In this document: piece by piece, positions 53,971 to 63,416 of the stretch
Layout: each line of letters starts with the position of its first letter
Numbering within the stretch: the first letter of the stretch is position 1
Origin: Acholeplasmataceae bacterium UBA6150
GTDB taxonomy: Bacteria; Bacillota_I; Bacilli_A; Acholeplasmatales; UBA5453
Length of the DNA stretch: 64,000 nt
Assembly (NCBI GenBank): GCA_002423145.1
Contig: DIUU01000003.1
Coordinates: 62,001-126,000 of the forward strand
Direction: 5' to 3'
The notes under the pieces: generated by a model
What the model saw: only the letters and a program-made list of their open reading frames with translations
Database searches by the model: none
What the model was told of the DNA's origin: nothing
Translations under genes and position numbers: made by a program

Positions 53971-53992
53971 GACCTGCGAGGGTCTTTTTTAT
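53969..53992 (+). terminator. Terminator
   Basis: AAGACC/GGGTCTT hairpin with T6. Confidence 0.8.
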
Positions 53993-54031
53993 TCGAAGCA
54001 AGTTGCTTGTAATAAAAAGTATATTTGATAA

Positions 54032-54056
54032 AATTAAATTGAATACAATTAAATGG
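54032..54056 (+). promoter_or_regulatory. OhrR-type operator of the peroxidase operon
   Basis: The dyad AATTGAATACAATT (54037-54050) flanked by AATTA and AAATG closely follows the B. subtilis ohrA operator pattern (AATTGTATACAATT, from memory; one mismatch). It overlaps the region between the -10 (about 54027-54034) and the SD of the glutathione peroxidase gene, as expected for a repressor encoded by the second gene. Confidence 0.7.
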
Positions 54057-54067
54057 AGGAATTTAAT

Positions 54068-54580
54068 ATGTCAATTTATGAACTTGAAGTGAAAAGATTA
54101 AATCAACAAAAAGCATCACTCAGTAAATATGAAGGTAAGGTACTACTCATTTTTAATAGTGCAACCAAATGTGGTTATACCAAACAATACGATGGCATTG
54201 AAGCGTTATATGAAAAATACAATAAACAAGGACTCGAAGTATTGGATTTTCCTTGTAACCAATTTATGAACCAAGCCCCTGAATCGGGTAAAGAAATCGA
54301 ATCCTTCTGCAAACTCAAATTCGGAACTAAATTTGAAATTTTCGATAAAATCGATGTGAATGGCAAAAATGCCGATCCTTTATTTAAATACCTACGTGCG
54401 AAGAAGTCAGTCGATTATCCAAAAACCAAATCGTCATTTTTAGATGTGCTTCGTGGTAAAAATGCAATTAAATGGAATTTTACGAAATTCTTAGTGGATC
54501 GTAATGGCAAAGTCGTTTACCGTTTTGGTCCAAGCTTTACCCCAGAAGAGATGGAATCCTTCATCAAGGAGCTGTTATAA
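54068..54580 (+). CDS. Glutathione/thioredoxin peroxidase (Cys-GPx)
   Basis: 170 residues from ATG 54068 (GGAGG upstream). Peroxidatic Cys35 in FNSATKCGYTKQYDG (Cys in place of Sec), Gln in FPCNQF, resolving Cys in ESFCKLKFG, and Trp/Asn in KWNFTKFLVD complete the catalytic set. Reduces organic or hydrogen peroxide, in bacteria generally with thioredoxin. First gene of a five-gene operon under OhrR control. Confidence 0.93.
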   Translation: MSIYELEVKRLNQQKASLSKYEGKVLLIFNSATKCGYTKQYDGIEALYEKYNKQGLEVLDFPCNQFMNQAPESGKEIESFCKLKFGTKFEIFDKIDVNGKNADPLFKYLRAKKSVDYPKTKSSFLDVLRGKNAIKWNFTKFLVDRNGKVVYRFGPSFTPEEMESFIKELL

Positions 54581-55015
54581 GTGAATTGGAAACTCGATGA
54601 ACAGTTGTGTTTTTTACTGTATGCCAGTTCGCGTAATGTCATCAAAGCCTATAAAGATATTTTAGATCCGTTTAATTTGACCTATACTCAATACATTACG
54701 ATGATTGCGTTATGGGAGTTAGACCATCAATTGGTATCTGAACTGGGTGACAAACTCCAACTGGACTCTGGAACATTAACACCACTACTTAAAAAATTAG
54801 AAAAGGATGGGCGCGTCACCCGTGTGAGAGACCATCAAGACCAACGTAAAGTGTACATCAGTTTAACACCCGCAGGTAAAGCATTAGGTGAAGCTTGCAA
54901 AGTGGTGCCTGAGCAACTTTTACAATGCATACAGATTGATTTTGAAAAAGCCAAAAGCTTATATTTCATTCTCAAAGATGTGTACAAGGAATATCAAGAG
55001 GTAGACAAAAAATGA
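54581..55015 (+). CDS. ohrR: OhrR-type organic peroxide sensor (MarR family)
   Basis: 144 residues from GTG 54581 directly after the GPx stop, with AAGGAG 8 bases upstream. MarR winged helix; the opening EQLCFLLYASSRNVIKAYK ... LTYTQYITMIALWE matches OhrR, with the sensing Cys at position 10 and the Tyr residues that contact it. Oxidation of the Cys by organic peroxides releases DNA. A matching operator stands before the operon. Confidence 0.88.
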   Translation: MNWKLDEQLCFLLYASSRNVIKAYKDILDPFNLTYTQYITMIALWELDHQLVSELGDKLQLDSGTLTPLLKKLEKDGRVTRVRDHQDQRKVYISLTPAGKALGEACKVVPEQLLQCIQIDFEKAKSLYFILKDVYKEYQEVDKK

Positions 55016-56097
55016 CAGAAACCGATAAGAAAATATATATGAAAAAAGCGATTGAACTGGCACAACATGGCGAAGGGTTTGTGAATCCGAATCCATTGGT
55101 AGGTTCCATCATTGTCAAAAATGGCAAAATCATCGGTGAAGGTTACCATGCTCAATTTGGTGGACCTCATGCTGAAGTCAATGCGTTTAATAACGCCACA
55201 GAAGATGTTACCGACGCCACGATGTTTGTAACATTAGAACCGTGTGCGCATTATGGAAAAACCCCGCCATGTGCTCTTAAAATCATTGAAAAGAAGATTA
55301 AAAAGGTCATCATTGCTAAAACAGACCCCAATCCTTTGGTCCATATGAAAGGCATTGAATTGTTAAAAAATGCGGGTATTGAAGTGGAGTACGGTCTTTT
55401 GAGTGATGAAGTTGAGTTACAAAATGAAATATTTTTGAAATATATTCAAACCAAACTACCGTTTGTTTCGATAAAATACGCGATGACTGCTGATGGCAAA
55501 CTCGCGACGAAGAAGATGGATTCGAAGTGGATTACCAATGAAGCCTCAAGAGCCTATGTGCATGAATTACGTAATCGCCACATGGCCATTATGGTGGGGG
55601 TAAATACCATCATTCATGACGATGCCCGTTTAAACACACGTTTAGATAAACCACACAGAAACCCTATTCGTATCATCATCGACCCGGATTTAGATATCCC
55701 AAGAGATGCTTATGTGGTTAAGACAGCCCAAGTCCAACCTACCTGGGTTGTGACTAAGAAGTATGAACAACGTTTGGTTGATTTAGGGGTTAGAATCATT
55801 CAAATGCCTGACATTGACTTAGTCGCTCTAATGAAAAAACTGGGTGAAGAAAAAGTCGATTCAGTGCTCATCGAAGGTGGGTCTTATACCCATGGTAAAG
55901 CACTAGAATCAGGGATTGTTGATAAAGTATATGTATTTATCGCACCAAAACTGGTTGGTGGGAAACAAGCCCTTACCCCGGTGGGTAGTGAAGGTGTCGA
56001 TCTCATGAGCGATGCTTATCAACTTAAACATGTAAAATACACACCATTTGGTGACGATATATTGATGGAAGGAACCATCATCAAGGAGAAAATATAA
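55012..56097 (+). CDS. ribD: Bifunctional pyrimidine deaminase/reductase RibD
   Basis: 361 residues. Deaminase domain (1-145): GPHAEVNAF and [13 protein letters not shown] give the zinc ligands His/Cys/Cys and the catalytic Glu. Reductase domain (about 148-360): [29 protein letters not shown] and [25 protein letters not shown], both intact. Converts diamino-ribosylaminopyrimidinone phosphate to 5-amino-6-ribitylaminouracil phosphate. Overlaps ohrR by 4 bp. No FMN riboswitch lies upstream. Confidence 0.92.
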   Translation: MTETDKKIYMKKAIELAQHGEGFVNPNPLVGSIIVKNGKIIGEGYHAQFGGPHAEVNAFNNATEDVTDATMFVTLEPCAHYGKTPPCALKIIEKKIKKVIIAKTDPNPLVHMKGIELLKNAGIEVEYGLLSDEVELQNEIFLKYIQTKLPFVSIKYAMTADGKLATKKMDSKWITNEASRAYVHELRNRHMAIMVGVNTIIHDDARLNTRLDKPHRNPIRIIIDPDLDIPRDAYVVKTAQVQPTWVVTKKYEQRLVDLGVRIIQMPDIDLVALMKKLGEEKVDSVLIEGGSYTHGKALESGIVDKVYVFIAPKLVGGKQALTPVGSEGVDLMSDAYQLKHVKYTPFGDDILMEGTIIKEKI

Positions 56098-57299
56098 TGG
56101 ATAATTTATTTAATACAGTAGAAGAGGTACTGGAAGATATAAAGGCTGGTAAACCAGTCATACTGGTCGACGACTATGATGTCGATAATACCGGAGATTT
56201 TGTCGTAGCAGCAGAAAAAATCAATCTTGAAACATTGAAGTTGATGGAATCCTATTCCAAAGGCATCATCAATATCACAACCGATAAAGAACGATTTCAA
56301 GCGTTGGGAATTCAAGCCCTTTACGAACAAACCATCACGGCGTATCAAACTGCGAAAGTCATGTCTGTTGAACTTGAATGCCACGGGGATAAAACCCACA
56401 AGACATTGAAGACCATTCAAGCGATCATTAATAAGGATACCAAACCCAATACATTCTTACAACCTGGGGTCATTTTCCCCATCCAATACCGTCAAGGTGG
56501 TGTATTGAAGCGTGCGGGTCGTCCGGAAGCTTCTGTGGATTTCTCCAAGCTTGCGAATCTATACCCAGCGGGTGTGACATCGATGATTTTAAAACCATCG
56601 GGAGAACCTTATCGTTTATATGAACTTAGAGATTTAGCCAACCATTTGAATGTGAAGTTCACAGCGGTTTCAAGTTTAATTGAATTCCGTAAAAGAAGTG
56701 AAAACTTCATCAAGCGTGCAGCAGAAGCCAATCTACCAACCAGCCATGGTGATTTTAGAATGATTGGATTTGAAAATGCCATCAGTGGTGAACACCATGT
56801 TGCGTTAGTCAAAGGTGACATCCAACCAGGCGATGAAGTCTTGGTTAGAGTCCACTCAGAGTGCTTAACCGGGGATGCGTTTGGTTCGATGAAGTGCGAT
56901 TGTGGTGAACAGCTCCAAGCGGCTTTGGATAAGATTGAAAAAGCCGGCAAAGGCGTACTGGTTTACATGCGTCAAGAAGGGCGTGGGATTGGTTTAATCA
57001 ACAAGATTAAAGCTTATAACCTTCAAGATCAAGGCATGGATACCGTCGAAGCGAATTTGGCACTAGGGTTTGCTGAAGATTTAAGAGATTATGGTATTGG
57101 TGCTCAAATTTTAAGCGATTTGGGTGTAACAAAAGTGAAACTCATGACCAACAACCCATTAAAACTATCTGGATTAACAGGGTATGGTATTGAAATTGCT
57201 TCACGTGAACCGATTCAACTTAACCACAATGAACGCAACGAATTTTACATGAAAACCAAGAAGGACAAAATGGGCCACATGCTCAAATTCAAGGAATAA
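56097..57299 (+). CDS. ribA: RibBA with intact GTP cyclohydrolase II and degenerate DHBP synthase
   Basis: 400 residues. C-terminal GTP cyclohydrolase II domain (about 205-400) keeps its zinc Cys residues ([21 protein letters not shown]), [11 protein letters not shown] and the TNNPLK end. The N-terminal RibB-like domain (1-200) has lost the catalytic residues: the DRENEGD motif reads DVDNTGD, GHVFPL reads GVIFPI, GGHTEA reads AGRPEA, and the Glu after PAGV is gone. So it should make the pyrimidine precursor from GTP but no dihydroxybutanone phosphate. Its ATG overlaps the ribD stop by 1 bp. Confidence 0.92.
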   Translation: MDNLFNTVEEVLEDIKAGKPVILVDDYDVDNTGDFVVAAEKINLETLKLMESYSKGIINITTDKERFQALGIQALYEQTITAYQTAKVMSVELECHGDKTHKTLKTIQAIINKDTKPNTFLQPGVIFPIQYRQGGVLKRAGRPEASVDFSKLANLYPAGVTSMILKPSGEPYRLYELRDLANHLNVKFTAVSSLIEFRKRSENFIKRAAEANLPTSHGDFRMIGFENAISGEHHVALVKGDIQPGDEVLVRVHSECLTGDAFGSMKCDCGEQLQAALDKIEKAGKGVLVYMRQEGRGIGLINKIKAYNLQDQGMDTVEANLALGFAEDLRDYGIGAQILSDLGVTKVKLMTNNPLKLSGLTGYGIEIASREPIQLNHNERNEFYMKTKKDKMGHMLKFKE

Positions 57300-57302
57300 G
57301 GT

Positions 57303-57950
57303 ATGACGTATAAAACCATTTGTTTGGACTATGATGGCACCATCCATGATAGCATTCAAATCTATTACAAAGCCTTCTTAAAAGCCTATGACTACTTGGT
57401 TAAAGCAGGGTATCAAGCACCCAAAGATTGGACCAAAGATGAAGTCAAACGCTTCTTAGGACAAAACCCACCTGAAATGTGGGCATCCTTCACACCAGCG
57501 TTACCAGAATCAGTCATCGCCATTGTTTCGAAAATGATTGGTGAAGCGATGCGGGATTCGATCCTTCATCATGAAGGTGTGCTGTTTGATGGTGCACTAG
57601 AGACACTTGCTTACTTAAAAGAAAAAGGCTATTACTTGGTATACTTATCGAATTCAAAGAATTATTACATGGAAATCAATAAAAACGAATTTAAGCTAGA
57701 TCGTTACTTTGATTTATTTGTATCTTCTGAAATGTATGGCTATATCCCAAAAAAGGATATTCTAGCTAAACTGAAAGAAACCTTACCAAAACCCATTTTA
57801 ATGGTGGGCGATCGAATTCATGATATGGAATCGGGACATGCCAATAACATTGACACCGTCGCTTGTTTGTATGGGTATGGTAGTGATTCAGAATTTTTAG
57901 GTTCTACCTATCAAATTACGGATATTCACCATCTAAAGAAAATTTTATAA
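57303..57950 (+). CDS. HAD-family phosphatase
   Basis: 215 residues: motif I LDYDGTIHDS (nucleophile Asp9), motif II YLSNSKN, Lys in YIPKKD, motif IV VGDRIHDMESG. Subclass I cap (about 18-85), like phosphoglycolate-phosphatase/GPH proteins. Since it ends the ribD-ribA operon 3 bp after ribA, it is a candidate for the missing 5-amino-6-ribitylamino-uracil phosphate phosphatase; other HAD proteins do this in E. coli and B. subtilis. Confidence 0.85.
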   Translation: MTYKTICLDYDGTIHDSIQIYYKAFLKAYDYLVKAGYQAPKDWTKDEVKRFLGQNPPEMWASFTPALPESVIAIVSKMIGEAMRDSILHHEGVLFDGALETLAYLKEKGYYLVYLSNSKNYYMEINKNEFKLDRYFDLFVSSEMYGYIPKKDILAKLKETLPKPILMVGDRIHDMESGHANNIDTVACLYGYGSDSEFLGSTYQITDIHHLKKIL

Positions 57951-57955
57951 AAGGT

Positions 57956-58010
57956 AAAGACTGTTTCTAGTCCAATTTTATTGGTGGAAATGGTCTTTTT
58001 CATTTTTTTT
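57956..58010 (+). terminator. Long terminator of the peroxidase-rib operon
   Basis: A 12-pair stem (AAAGACTGTTTC/GGAAATGGTCTTT with G-U pairs) topped by CCAAT/ATTGG, followed by T-rich sequence to 58010. Confidence 0.85.
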
Positions 58011-58121
58011 ACATAATTCGACGACAATCATCACAATGTAATGTTAAATGTTTAGAAAAGATTTCATCCTAAATGATTTTATGTTATAGTGATTTTATCA
58101 AGGAATATAGGAGATACCAGA

Positions 58122-60722
58122 ATGAAAAAAATATACATCATCATTGCGATAATTATCCCTTTATGGATTCTATCTGCATGTCAAAATCCAACATCATTTC
58201 ATACCATTGATATTCAAGTTGAAGCAGATGAACACATCGATTTAATGATATACGAGGATGAAACCTTAGATCAAGTATTAAATTCACATACAATTCAGTT
58301 CAGAGTGGATAACAACATTAACGCCCTAGACCAATCAGTGAGTCTCTATCTTAAAATAAACACCCAATCTGGATATGAACTAGACACAATCAAAATGGGA
58401 GATACAGTGATCAATTATCAACTGATTAATGAAGAATCTTCTATTTACACCATCACCATCCCTATACAACAAAGTCAAATTTGGATATCTAGTAAAACCA
58501 TAGAAGAGGATATCGTTAACAACGACACATTTGAAGGGACTTTCGTATTGGATGAACATGTGTCCATTCTCATTTATCCGACACAAGTATTGGAAAATGG
58601 TGAATCCAATCTCATCGGTATTGCGAAAGACGGAACCACTGGTGAGGTCCTTACCTCAGGTGAAGGGCAGATTAATTTCTCAGTTATTCTAGATGAAGGC
58701 TATGAAATCCATACAATTTCAATTACCCCTAATCTTTATAAAAATCTAAAACTCCCCGCTGAACTTGGCGATAATACTTATCGAATTACTAAAATCACAG
58801 GCGATATTGTAATCACAATCACAACGATACAAATCGATGGTGCATATAACGCCAATGAAGCGACGACCATTCAATTTACAGAAACTGGTATCGTTATTCG
58901 TAACAACAATGGTTATGTTACCCTACAAAATGACTTGGTTATCATAACCAGTGGCGGTCATTATGTTATATATGGACAATCATCCGAAGGGTCTGTTCAA
59001 GTGAACGCTGCGGATGCGAATATTGATTTAGAGTTTGGTGAATTGACATTATCATCTACCTTAAATGCGCCAATCCAAATAATCAAAGCCAATAAAGTCA
59101 ACATCTTTATACCTTTTGGGATAACCGTCACTTTGAATGATCTCAGGTCGACTCAACTATCTGAATCCGATGATACACCGAATGCAGCCTTATATGCAAA
59201 TGCGGATTTAAATCTATCGGGATCTGGTTTGTTAATCGTCAATGCTTCTTATAATAATGGTATTGGTACCAAAGATGATTTAACCATTGAGGGTTTAAAT
59301 ATTACAGTAGAATCGGCAAATCACGCGATCAAAGGATCGGATTCAATTACCATTCTAAGTGGAACATATCATCTAACTGCACAAGGTGGAGATGGGTTAA
59401 AAACAACCAAATCAGACATATCTAGTAAAGGCAACCAACGTGGAACCATCACCCTATCGGGTGGTGAATTCATCATCCACGCCTCAACCGATGGGATAGA
59501 TGCGGCCTATGATGTCATCATTGAAAATAATCCCACCATAACCATTTTTACAACGAAGACTTACACAACCAGTGTGGGGAATCCTATTGAAAACACAGCA
59601 TCCAAATTATATATAAGAATCCAATCCAATGTGTATAGTGTAAATGATCGCTATGCTGTATATTTAGAAAACACAGATTCAAGTAGTTCGATTTGGTTAA
59701 ATGCGACTATGATGGGTTTAGTCAATATGTCAGGTCGTAACTATTATATTTATGAAATAACACTCGATTCATCATTCGAATACTTTTCGATATATCGTTT
59801 TAATGCAGCATCAATAAACTCTACGACAAGTTATATTTCTAAATCAGAAAAAGCCAAATTAAACGATAACTATAATATGGTCTCCTTGACGATTTCAGGA
59901 ACGAATATTACATATGGTTTTAGCATTTACACATCCTCTTCGCTAGAGTATTCATCCAAGGGTATCAAAGCCGACAATGAAATCGTCATTTCCGGAGGTG
60001 TAATCACAATCCAATCATATGATGATGCAATTCACGCGAATGGCGATGTATTATTGGAAAATGGAATATATGGGTTAGGTAATGTGAGTATCGATGGTGG
60101 TTCAATTGTGATTACAACGAAAGATGATGGCATTCATGCCGACAAAACAGTACACATTTCTGGTGGATCAATAGAAATATTGACCTCATATGAAGGCATT
60201 GAAGGCAATGTGGTTAAAGTATCTGGTGGTGTTATCAAAGTCAATTCAACAGATGATGGGGTAAATGCTACTGCGGGGACATTGGCTTCAAAAGTAGAAG
60301 TCACTGGTGGGTATTTAGAAATTTCGGTTGGAACAGGGGACACGGATGCGATTGATTCAAATGGAACGTATGTTCAAACCGGGGGATTTGTTGTTTCGAT
60401 GAGTGCCTTATCTGGAGGTATGGGTGGCGCACTCGATACCGATGGTAGTGTGAGTGTCACAGGTGGGACGTTCATTGGTATTGGATCAAGTGAACGGATA
60501 CCGACAACATCAGGAAATAACCGTTCTACAGGTTCCATGACAATTAGTATTACTCCAGGACTGTATACTATCAAAGACGCGAGCGGAAACACCATCATTT
60601 CATTTACAACGACAACCTACACCTATAACAAAATTTTTATCAGTTCAGATCAATTAAAACAAGGAACAAACTACACTTTGTATCGCGGGACAACCAGTTT
60701 AAAAATATGGACTCAAGCATAA
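58122..60722 (+). CDS. Large Cthe_2159-type beta-helix lipoprotein
   Basis: 866 residues from ATG 58122 (AGGAGAT upstream). Signal with lipobox WILSAC (Cys20). N-terminal 20-240: beta-sandwich repeats (VEADEHIDLMIYEDET). The rest is a parallel beta-helix like the Cthe_2159/DUF4353 carbohydrate-binding family, with many ISGG-x-I/ V-I turns (KVSGGVIKVNSTDDGVNA, HISGGSIEILTSYEGIEG, EVTGGYLEISVGTGDTDAID). Such proteins bind acidic polysaccharides or cellulose. Likely surface-exposed adhesin or glycan binder. Confidence 0.88.
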   Translation: MKKIYIIIAIIIPLWILSACQNPTSFHTIDIQVEADEHIDLMIYEDETLDQVLNSHTIQFRVDNNINALDQSVSLYLKINTQSGYELDTIKMGDTVINYQLINEESSIYTITIPIQQSQIWISSKTIEEDIVNNDTFEGTFVLDEHVSILIYPTQVLENGESNLIGIAKDGTTGEVLTSGEGQINFSVILDEGYEIHTISITPNLYKNLKLPAELGDNTYRITKITGDIVITITTIQIDGAYNANEATTIQFTETGIVIRNNNGYVTLQNDLVIITSGGHYVIYGQSSEGSVQVNAADANIDLEFGELTLSSTLNAPIQIIKANKVNIFIPFGITVTLNDLRSTQLSESDDTPNAALYANADLNLSGSGLLIVNASYNNGIGTKDDLTIEGLNITVESANHAIKGSDSITILSGTYHLTAQGGDGLKTTKSDISSKGNQRGTITLSGGEFIIHASTDGIDAAYDVIIENNPTITIFTTKTYTTSVGNPIENTASKLYIRIQSNVYSVNDRYAVYLENTDSSSSIWLNATMMGLVNMSGRNYYIYEITLDSSFEYFSIYRFNAASINSTTSYISKSEKAKLNDNYNMVSLTISGTNITYGFSIYTSSSLEYSSKGIKADNEIVISGGVITIQSYDDAIHANGDVLLENGIYGLGNVSIDGGSIVITTKDDGIHADKTVHISGGSIEILTSYEGIEGNVVKVSGGVIKVNSTDDGVNATAGTLASKVEVTGGYLEISVGTGDTDAIDSNGTYVQTGGFVVSMSALSGGMGGALDTDGSVSVTGGTFIGIGSSERIPTTSGNNRSTGSMTISITPGLYTIKDASGNTIISFTTTTYTYNKIFISSDQLKQGTNYTLYRGTTSLKIWTQA

Positions 60723-60752
60723 AAAAAGCACTTCAGCCGAAGTGCTTTTCTA
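60722..60752. terminator. Bidirectional terminator
   Basis: AAAGCACTTC-AGCC-GAAGTGCTTT hairpin between convergent genes; A/T tracts on both flanks. Confidence 0.9.
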
Positions 60753-61481
60753 TTTAAATAACCAAGGTAAAGCTTTTTGAATACCACGATCCCAATAAGC
60801 CCAATCGTGTTCACCAGCATCGAAAATGTAGGTGTGAGAAACGCCTTGTTCTTTTAGATACTGTTCAAAACTGCGGTTATCTTCGACTAAGAAATCATCC
60901 TCACCACAAGTGAATAGGAGTTCTGGTAGTTGATTACGTTTGATATCTTTTTTAATCAGATAACGTAGATCATTCTTACCTGTCGTGGTTTTTCCAAACA
61001 TCAAATCAAACTGTGGTAATCGGCTTTCCATCCAAGGGATAGACCGAATGAAATCGGGATTCATGACGCCCGAAAGACTAACGGCTTTAACAAACTTTTT
61101 AGGGTTACTAAGCGCGAATTTCATCGCACCATAACCGCCCATCGATAAACCTAAAATGTAGGCTTCTTTTTGAACTGGAAATAGGTTTTCAATAAAAGGA
61201 ACCAATTCTTTGGTGAAATAGGTATAGTATTGTAAACCCATCACATGGTCTGTATAGTAGGCGTTGTATCCTGAAGGCATGATTACACAAGCTCGATAAG
61301 GCCACATATAGCGTTCGATGGCAGTTAACCGGGTCCAATCTTGGTGGTCGCCGTTGTAGCCATGTAAAACGTAGAATGGGCGAAGCTTTTCGTTCTTTTT
61401 TAAATCGTCTGGCACCAACACCGTCAGTGCGGTATTCATTTCAAGGGCCTTTGAAAAAAATGATAATTGAATTTTGGACAT
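60750..61481 (-). CDS. Esterase D-like alpha/beta hydrolase
   Basis: 243 residues of the PF00756 family. Nucleophile Ser in LGLSMGGYGAMKFAL (about residue 116), acid Asp in TCGEDDFLVEDN and His in FDAGEHDWAYWD (about residue 229). No signal peptide. Family members are carbohydrate esterases (feruloyl/acetyl xylan, CE1) or acyl-thioesterases; the neighbouring sugar genes favour a carbohydrate esterase. Last gene of a three-gene minus-strand operon. Confidence 0.88.
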   Translation of the reverse strand: MSKIQLSFFSKALEMNTALTVLVPDDLKKNEKLRPFYVLHGYNGDHQDWTRLTAIERYMWPYRACVIMPSGYNAYYTDHVMGLQYYTYFTKELVPFIENLFPVQKEAYILGLSMGGYGAMKFALSNPKKFVKAVSLSGVMNPDFIRSIPWMESRLPQFDLMFGKTTTGKNDLRYLIKKDIKRNQLPELLFTCGEDDFLVEDNRSFEQYLKEQGVSHTYIFDAGEHDWAYWDRGIQKALPWLFK

Positions 61482-61484
61482 ACA

Positions 61485-61997
61485 CTAATCCTCCTTGAGT
61501 GGAATTATTTTTATGTAAGGTTGTTCTTGATTGTAATGACCATATTCGATTATCAATTGATCATCGATAATCTCATAATGACAGTAATAATCATCGCCAT
61601 ATTGACAATGAAATATTTCAACATAAAATAGGGTATTACGTATATAAACACGTCGATCACCACTGAAAAATAGCGCATGATCTTCAATAATGAACTGATT
61701 ATTCGCGATTAAACTATGGTCTTTATCTTCGAAAAAGACTATGAATATAAATACATAAGCACAAATCAAAGTAAATAAAGTGATGAGGACTTTGATCAGT
61801 AGGTTAGCTGAAAAGAAAATTATTACAAAGAATATAGCCCCGCCCAAGGGGATCCAATACACATAACTATTGAATGGGGTTATGACATCAAGAATGGTTA
61901 ATATTCCAAAGCGATTTAAAACAAAAGAGAAGATACCAAACAGTATGAAACCCATACCAAGAATTACCCAAGGCTTGATGCGTATGTTAAATCTCAT
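61485..61997 (-). CDS. Hypothetical membrane protein
   Basis: 170 residues from ATG 61997, which overlaps the end of the upstream oxidoreductase gene by 11 bp; a start at 62015 is also in frame. Three N-terminal membrane helices (about 10-30, 40-65, 70-90) and a C-terminal soluble domain of beta strands (LIANNQFIIEDHALFFSGD ... YIKIIPLKED). No family recognised. Confidence 0.65.
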   Translation of the reverse strand: MRFNIRIKPWVILGMGFILFGIFSFVLNRFGILTILDVITPFNSYVYWIPLGGAIFFVIIFFSANLLIKVLITLFTLICAYVFIFIVFFEDKDHSLIANNQFIIEDHALFFSGDRRVYIRNTLFYVEIFHCQYGDDYYCHYEIIDDQLIIEYGHYNQEQPYIKIIPLKED

Positions 61998-62958
61998 TTG
62001 GATAAACAACACCAATTTGTTTTCGAATCGTATCCATCTGTTCTAAAATAGAAAGGGTATCTTCAACATTCATATATGGGGTTCTGAAGGTTTTATTTTC
62101 AATCGCTTCAATAAACGCTTCGATTTCATATTCATAACCGTTTGATTTGTGAGGTATATGAATATGTTCAATCAGTTGATGTTTCAAATCGTAGATAAAA
62201 GCTTCATGGGCACCCCAAAAGAAAGGTACTTTGATATAGCCTAAATCACCATAGATATAAGCATCTTTTCCGCCTTCTTCAATGATTGAACCATGCAGAC
62301 AAGCTTTTTTATTTGGGTATAGATATTCTAAGTCAATCGTACCATCGACCAAAGCAGAAGTCAGTTTCGCCTTGGATACGATTTTATCTGGTTTACCTAA
62401 GAATAAATTGGCATAAGTGATGGGATAGATACCAACATCAAGGAGTGCTCCACCACCTAAGCTTGGATTAAATAATCGTGAAGCGTCACTTGGTTGACTC
62501 GCGAAAGCGAAATCTACTTTAAGTGATGTTATTTGTCCAATCACACCTTGTTGAACTTTCGCTAAAACGGTTCTGGTGAGGGGTAAAAATCGTGTCCACA
62601 TCGCTTCCATGACAAACACATTTTGTGCTTTAGCAACTTCAAAAATGTGTTTGGCCTGTTTGGCATTCAATGTAAATGATTTCTCGCATATAATGTGCTT
62701 TTTGTGTTTTAGAATAGCCAACATGTGTTCATAGTGTAGTCCATGAGGGGTAGCCACATATATCGCATCTACCAAAGGGTCTAGATAAAGCGATTCATAG
62801 TTGTCATAAACCTCTCTAAAACCGTACTGTTTTTGAAAGGCTTTCGCTCTTTCGATGTCACGACTCGCAATCCCTTGAAGTGGGAATTGAGAGTCTAAAC
62901 AAGCTTTTGAAAATGCATGGGCAATCGCACCAGCACCAATGATACCGAATCGAATCAT
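61987..62958 (-). CDS. Gfo/Idh/MocA-family oxidoreductase
   Basis: 323 residues from ATG 62958 (GAGGTGATTC upstream). Rossmann domain with FGIIGAGAIAHAF and the (V)ATPHGLHYE loop; ICEKSFTLN (EKP variant with Ser) carries the catalytic Lys; the C-terminal domain has GGALLDVGIYPITYA with the conserved His replaced by Ile-Tyr sequence. Acts on sugars or cyclitols with NAD(P). Substrate unknown. First gene of the operon. Confidence 0.88.
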   Translation of the reverse strand: MIRFGIIGAGAIAHAFSKACLDSQFPLQGIASRDIERAKAFQKQYGFREVYDNYESLYLDPLVDAIYVATPHGLHYEHMLAILKHKKHIICEKSFTLNAKQAKHIFEVAKAQNVFVMEAMWTRFLPLTRTVLAKVQQGVIGQITSLKVDFAFASQPSDASRLFNPSLGGGALLDVGIYPITYANLFLGKPDKIVSKAKLTSALVDGTIDLEYLYPNKKACLHGSIIEEGGKDAYIYGDLGYIKVPFFWGAHEAFIYDLKHQLIEHIHIPHKSNGYEYEIEAFIEAIENKTFRTPYMNVEDTLSILEQMDTIRKQIGVVYPNEI

Positions 62959-63127
62959 AGAATCACCTCGATACATTCATCATATCACATTAGCAAAAAA
63001 ATAAATGACTAATTTCAAATTTACTACGCTTCGTAAATAATGTGCGAAATATTTATGAAATACATGGTTTTTTTCATTTATTAGCGTTATAATATAGCAA
63101 AAGCATCGAATTATAAGGGGGATTTAT

Positions 63128-63370
63128 ATGAGAGCACTGTTGAAATTGGTTTTATTATCACTACTCGGACTAACTGCAATTTTCTACTTTTTACCGTTAA
63201 TTGAAAACGCCGGTTCACTGGTCGCTGTGGTTCAAAACTTTGAACTCAGTATGGCTTGGGTCGAGTCATTATATTTAGAAGTAGCTTTGGTGCTTACTTT
63301 TGGTAGAGATTTGATATTGCTAATGATTTTTGAAGTCATTTGTATCATCGCGTTAAAAAAAGACAAATAG
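63128..63370 (+). CDS. Small two-helix membrane protein
   Basis: 80 residues; helices about 5-23 and 55-75. RBS AAGGGGG. A TATAAT lies about 30 bp upstream of the ATG (near 63092). No family recognised. Terminated by the hairpin at 63375. Confidence 0.65.
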   Translation: MRALLKLVLLSLLGLTAIFYFLPLIENAGSLVAVVQNFELSMAWVESLYLEVALVLTFGRDLILLMIFEVICIIALKKDK

Positions 63371-63374
63371 GATG

Positions 63375-63399
63375 AAACCCGGATACGGGTTTTATTTTT
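63375..63399 (+). terminator. Terminator
   Basis: AAACCC/GGGTTT hairpin followed by TATTTTT. Confidence 0.78.
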
Positions 63400-63416
63400 A
63401 AGGGGGGGACATTTAG

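Noticed and set aside
54981..55012. FMN riboswitch before ribD
   Set aside because: ribD overlaps ohrR; there is no leader space and no RFN-like sequence before the operon.
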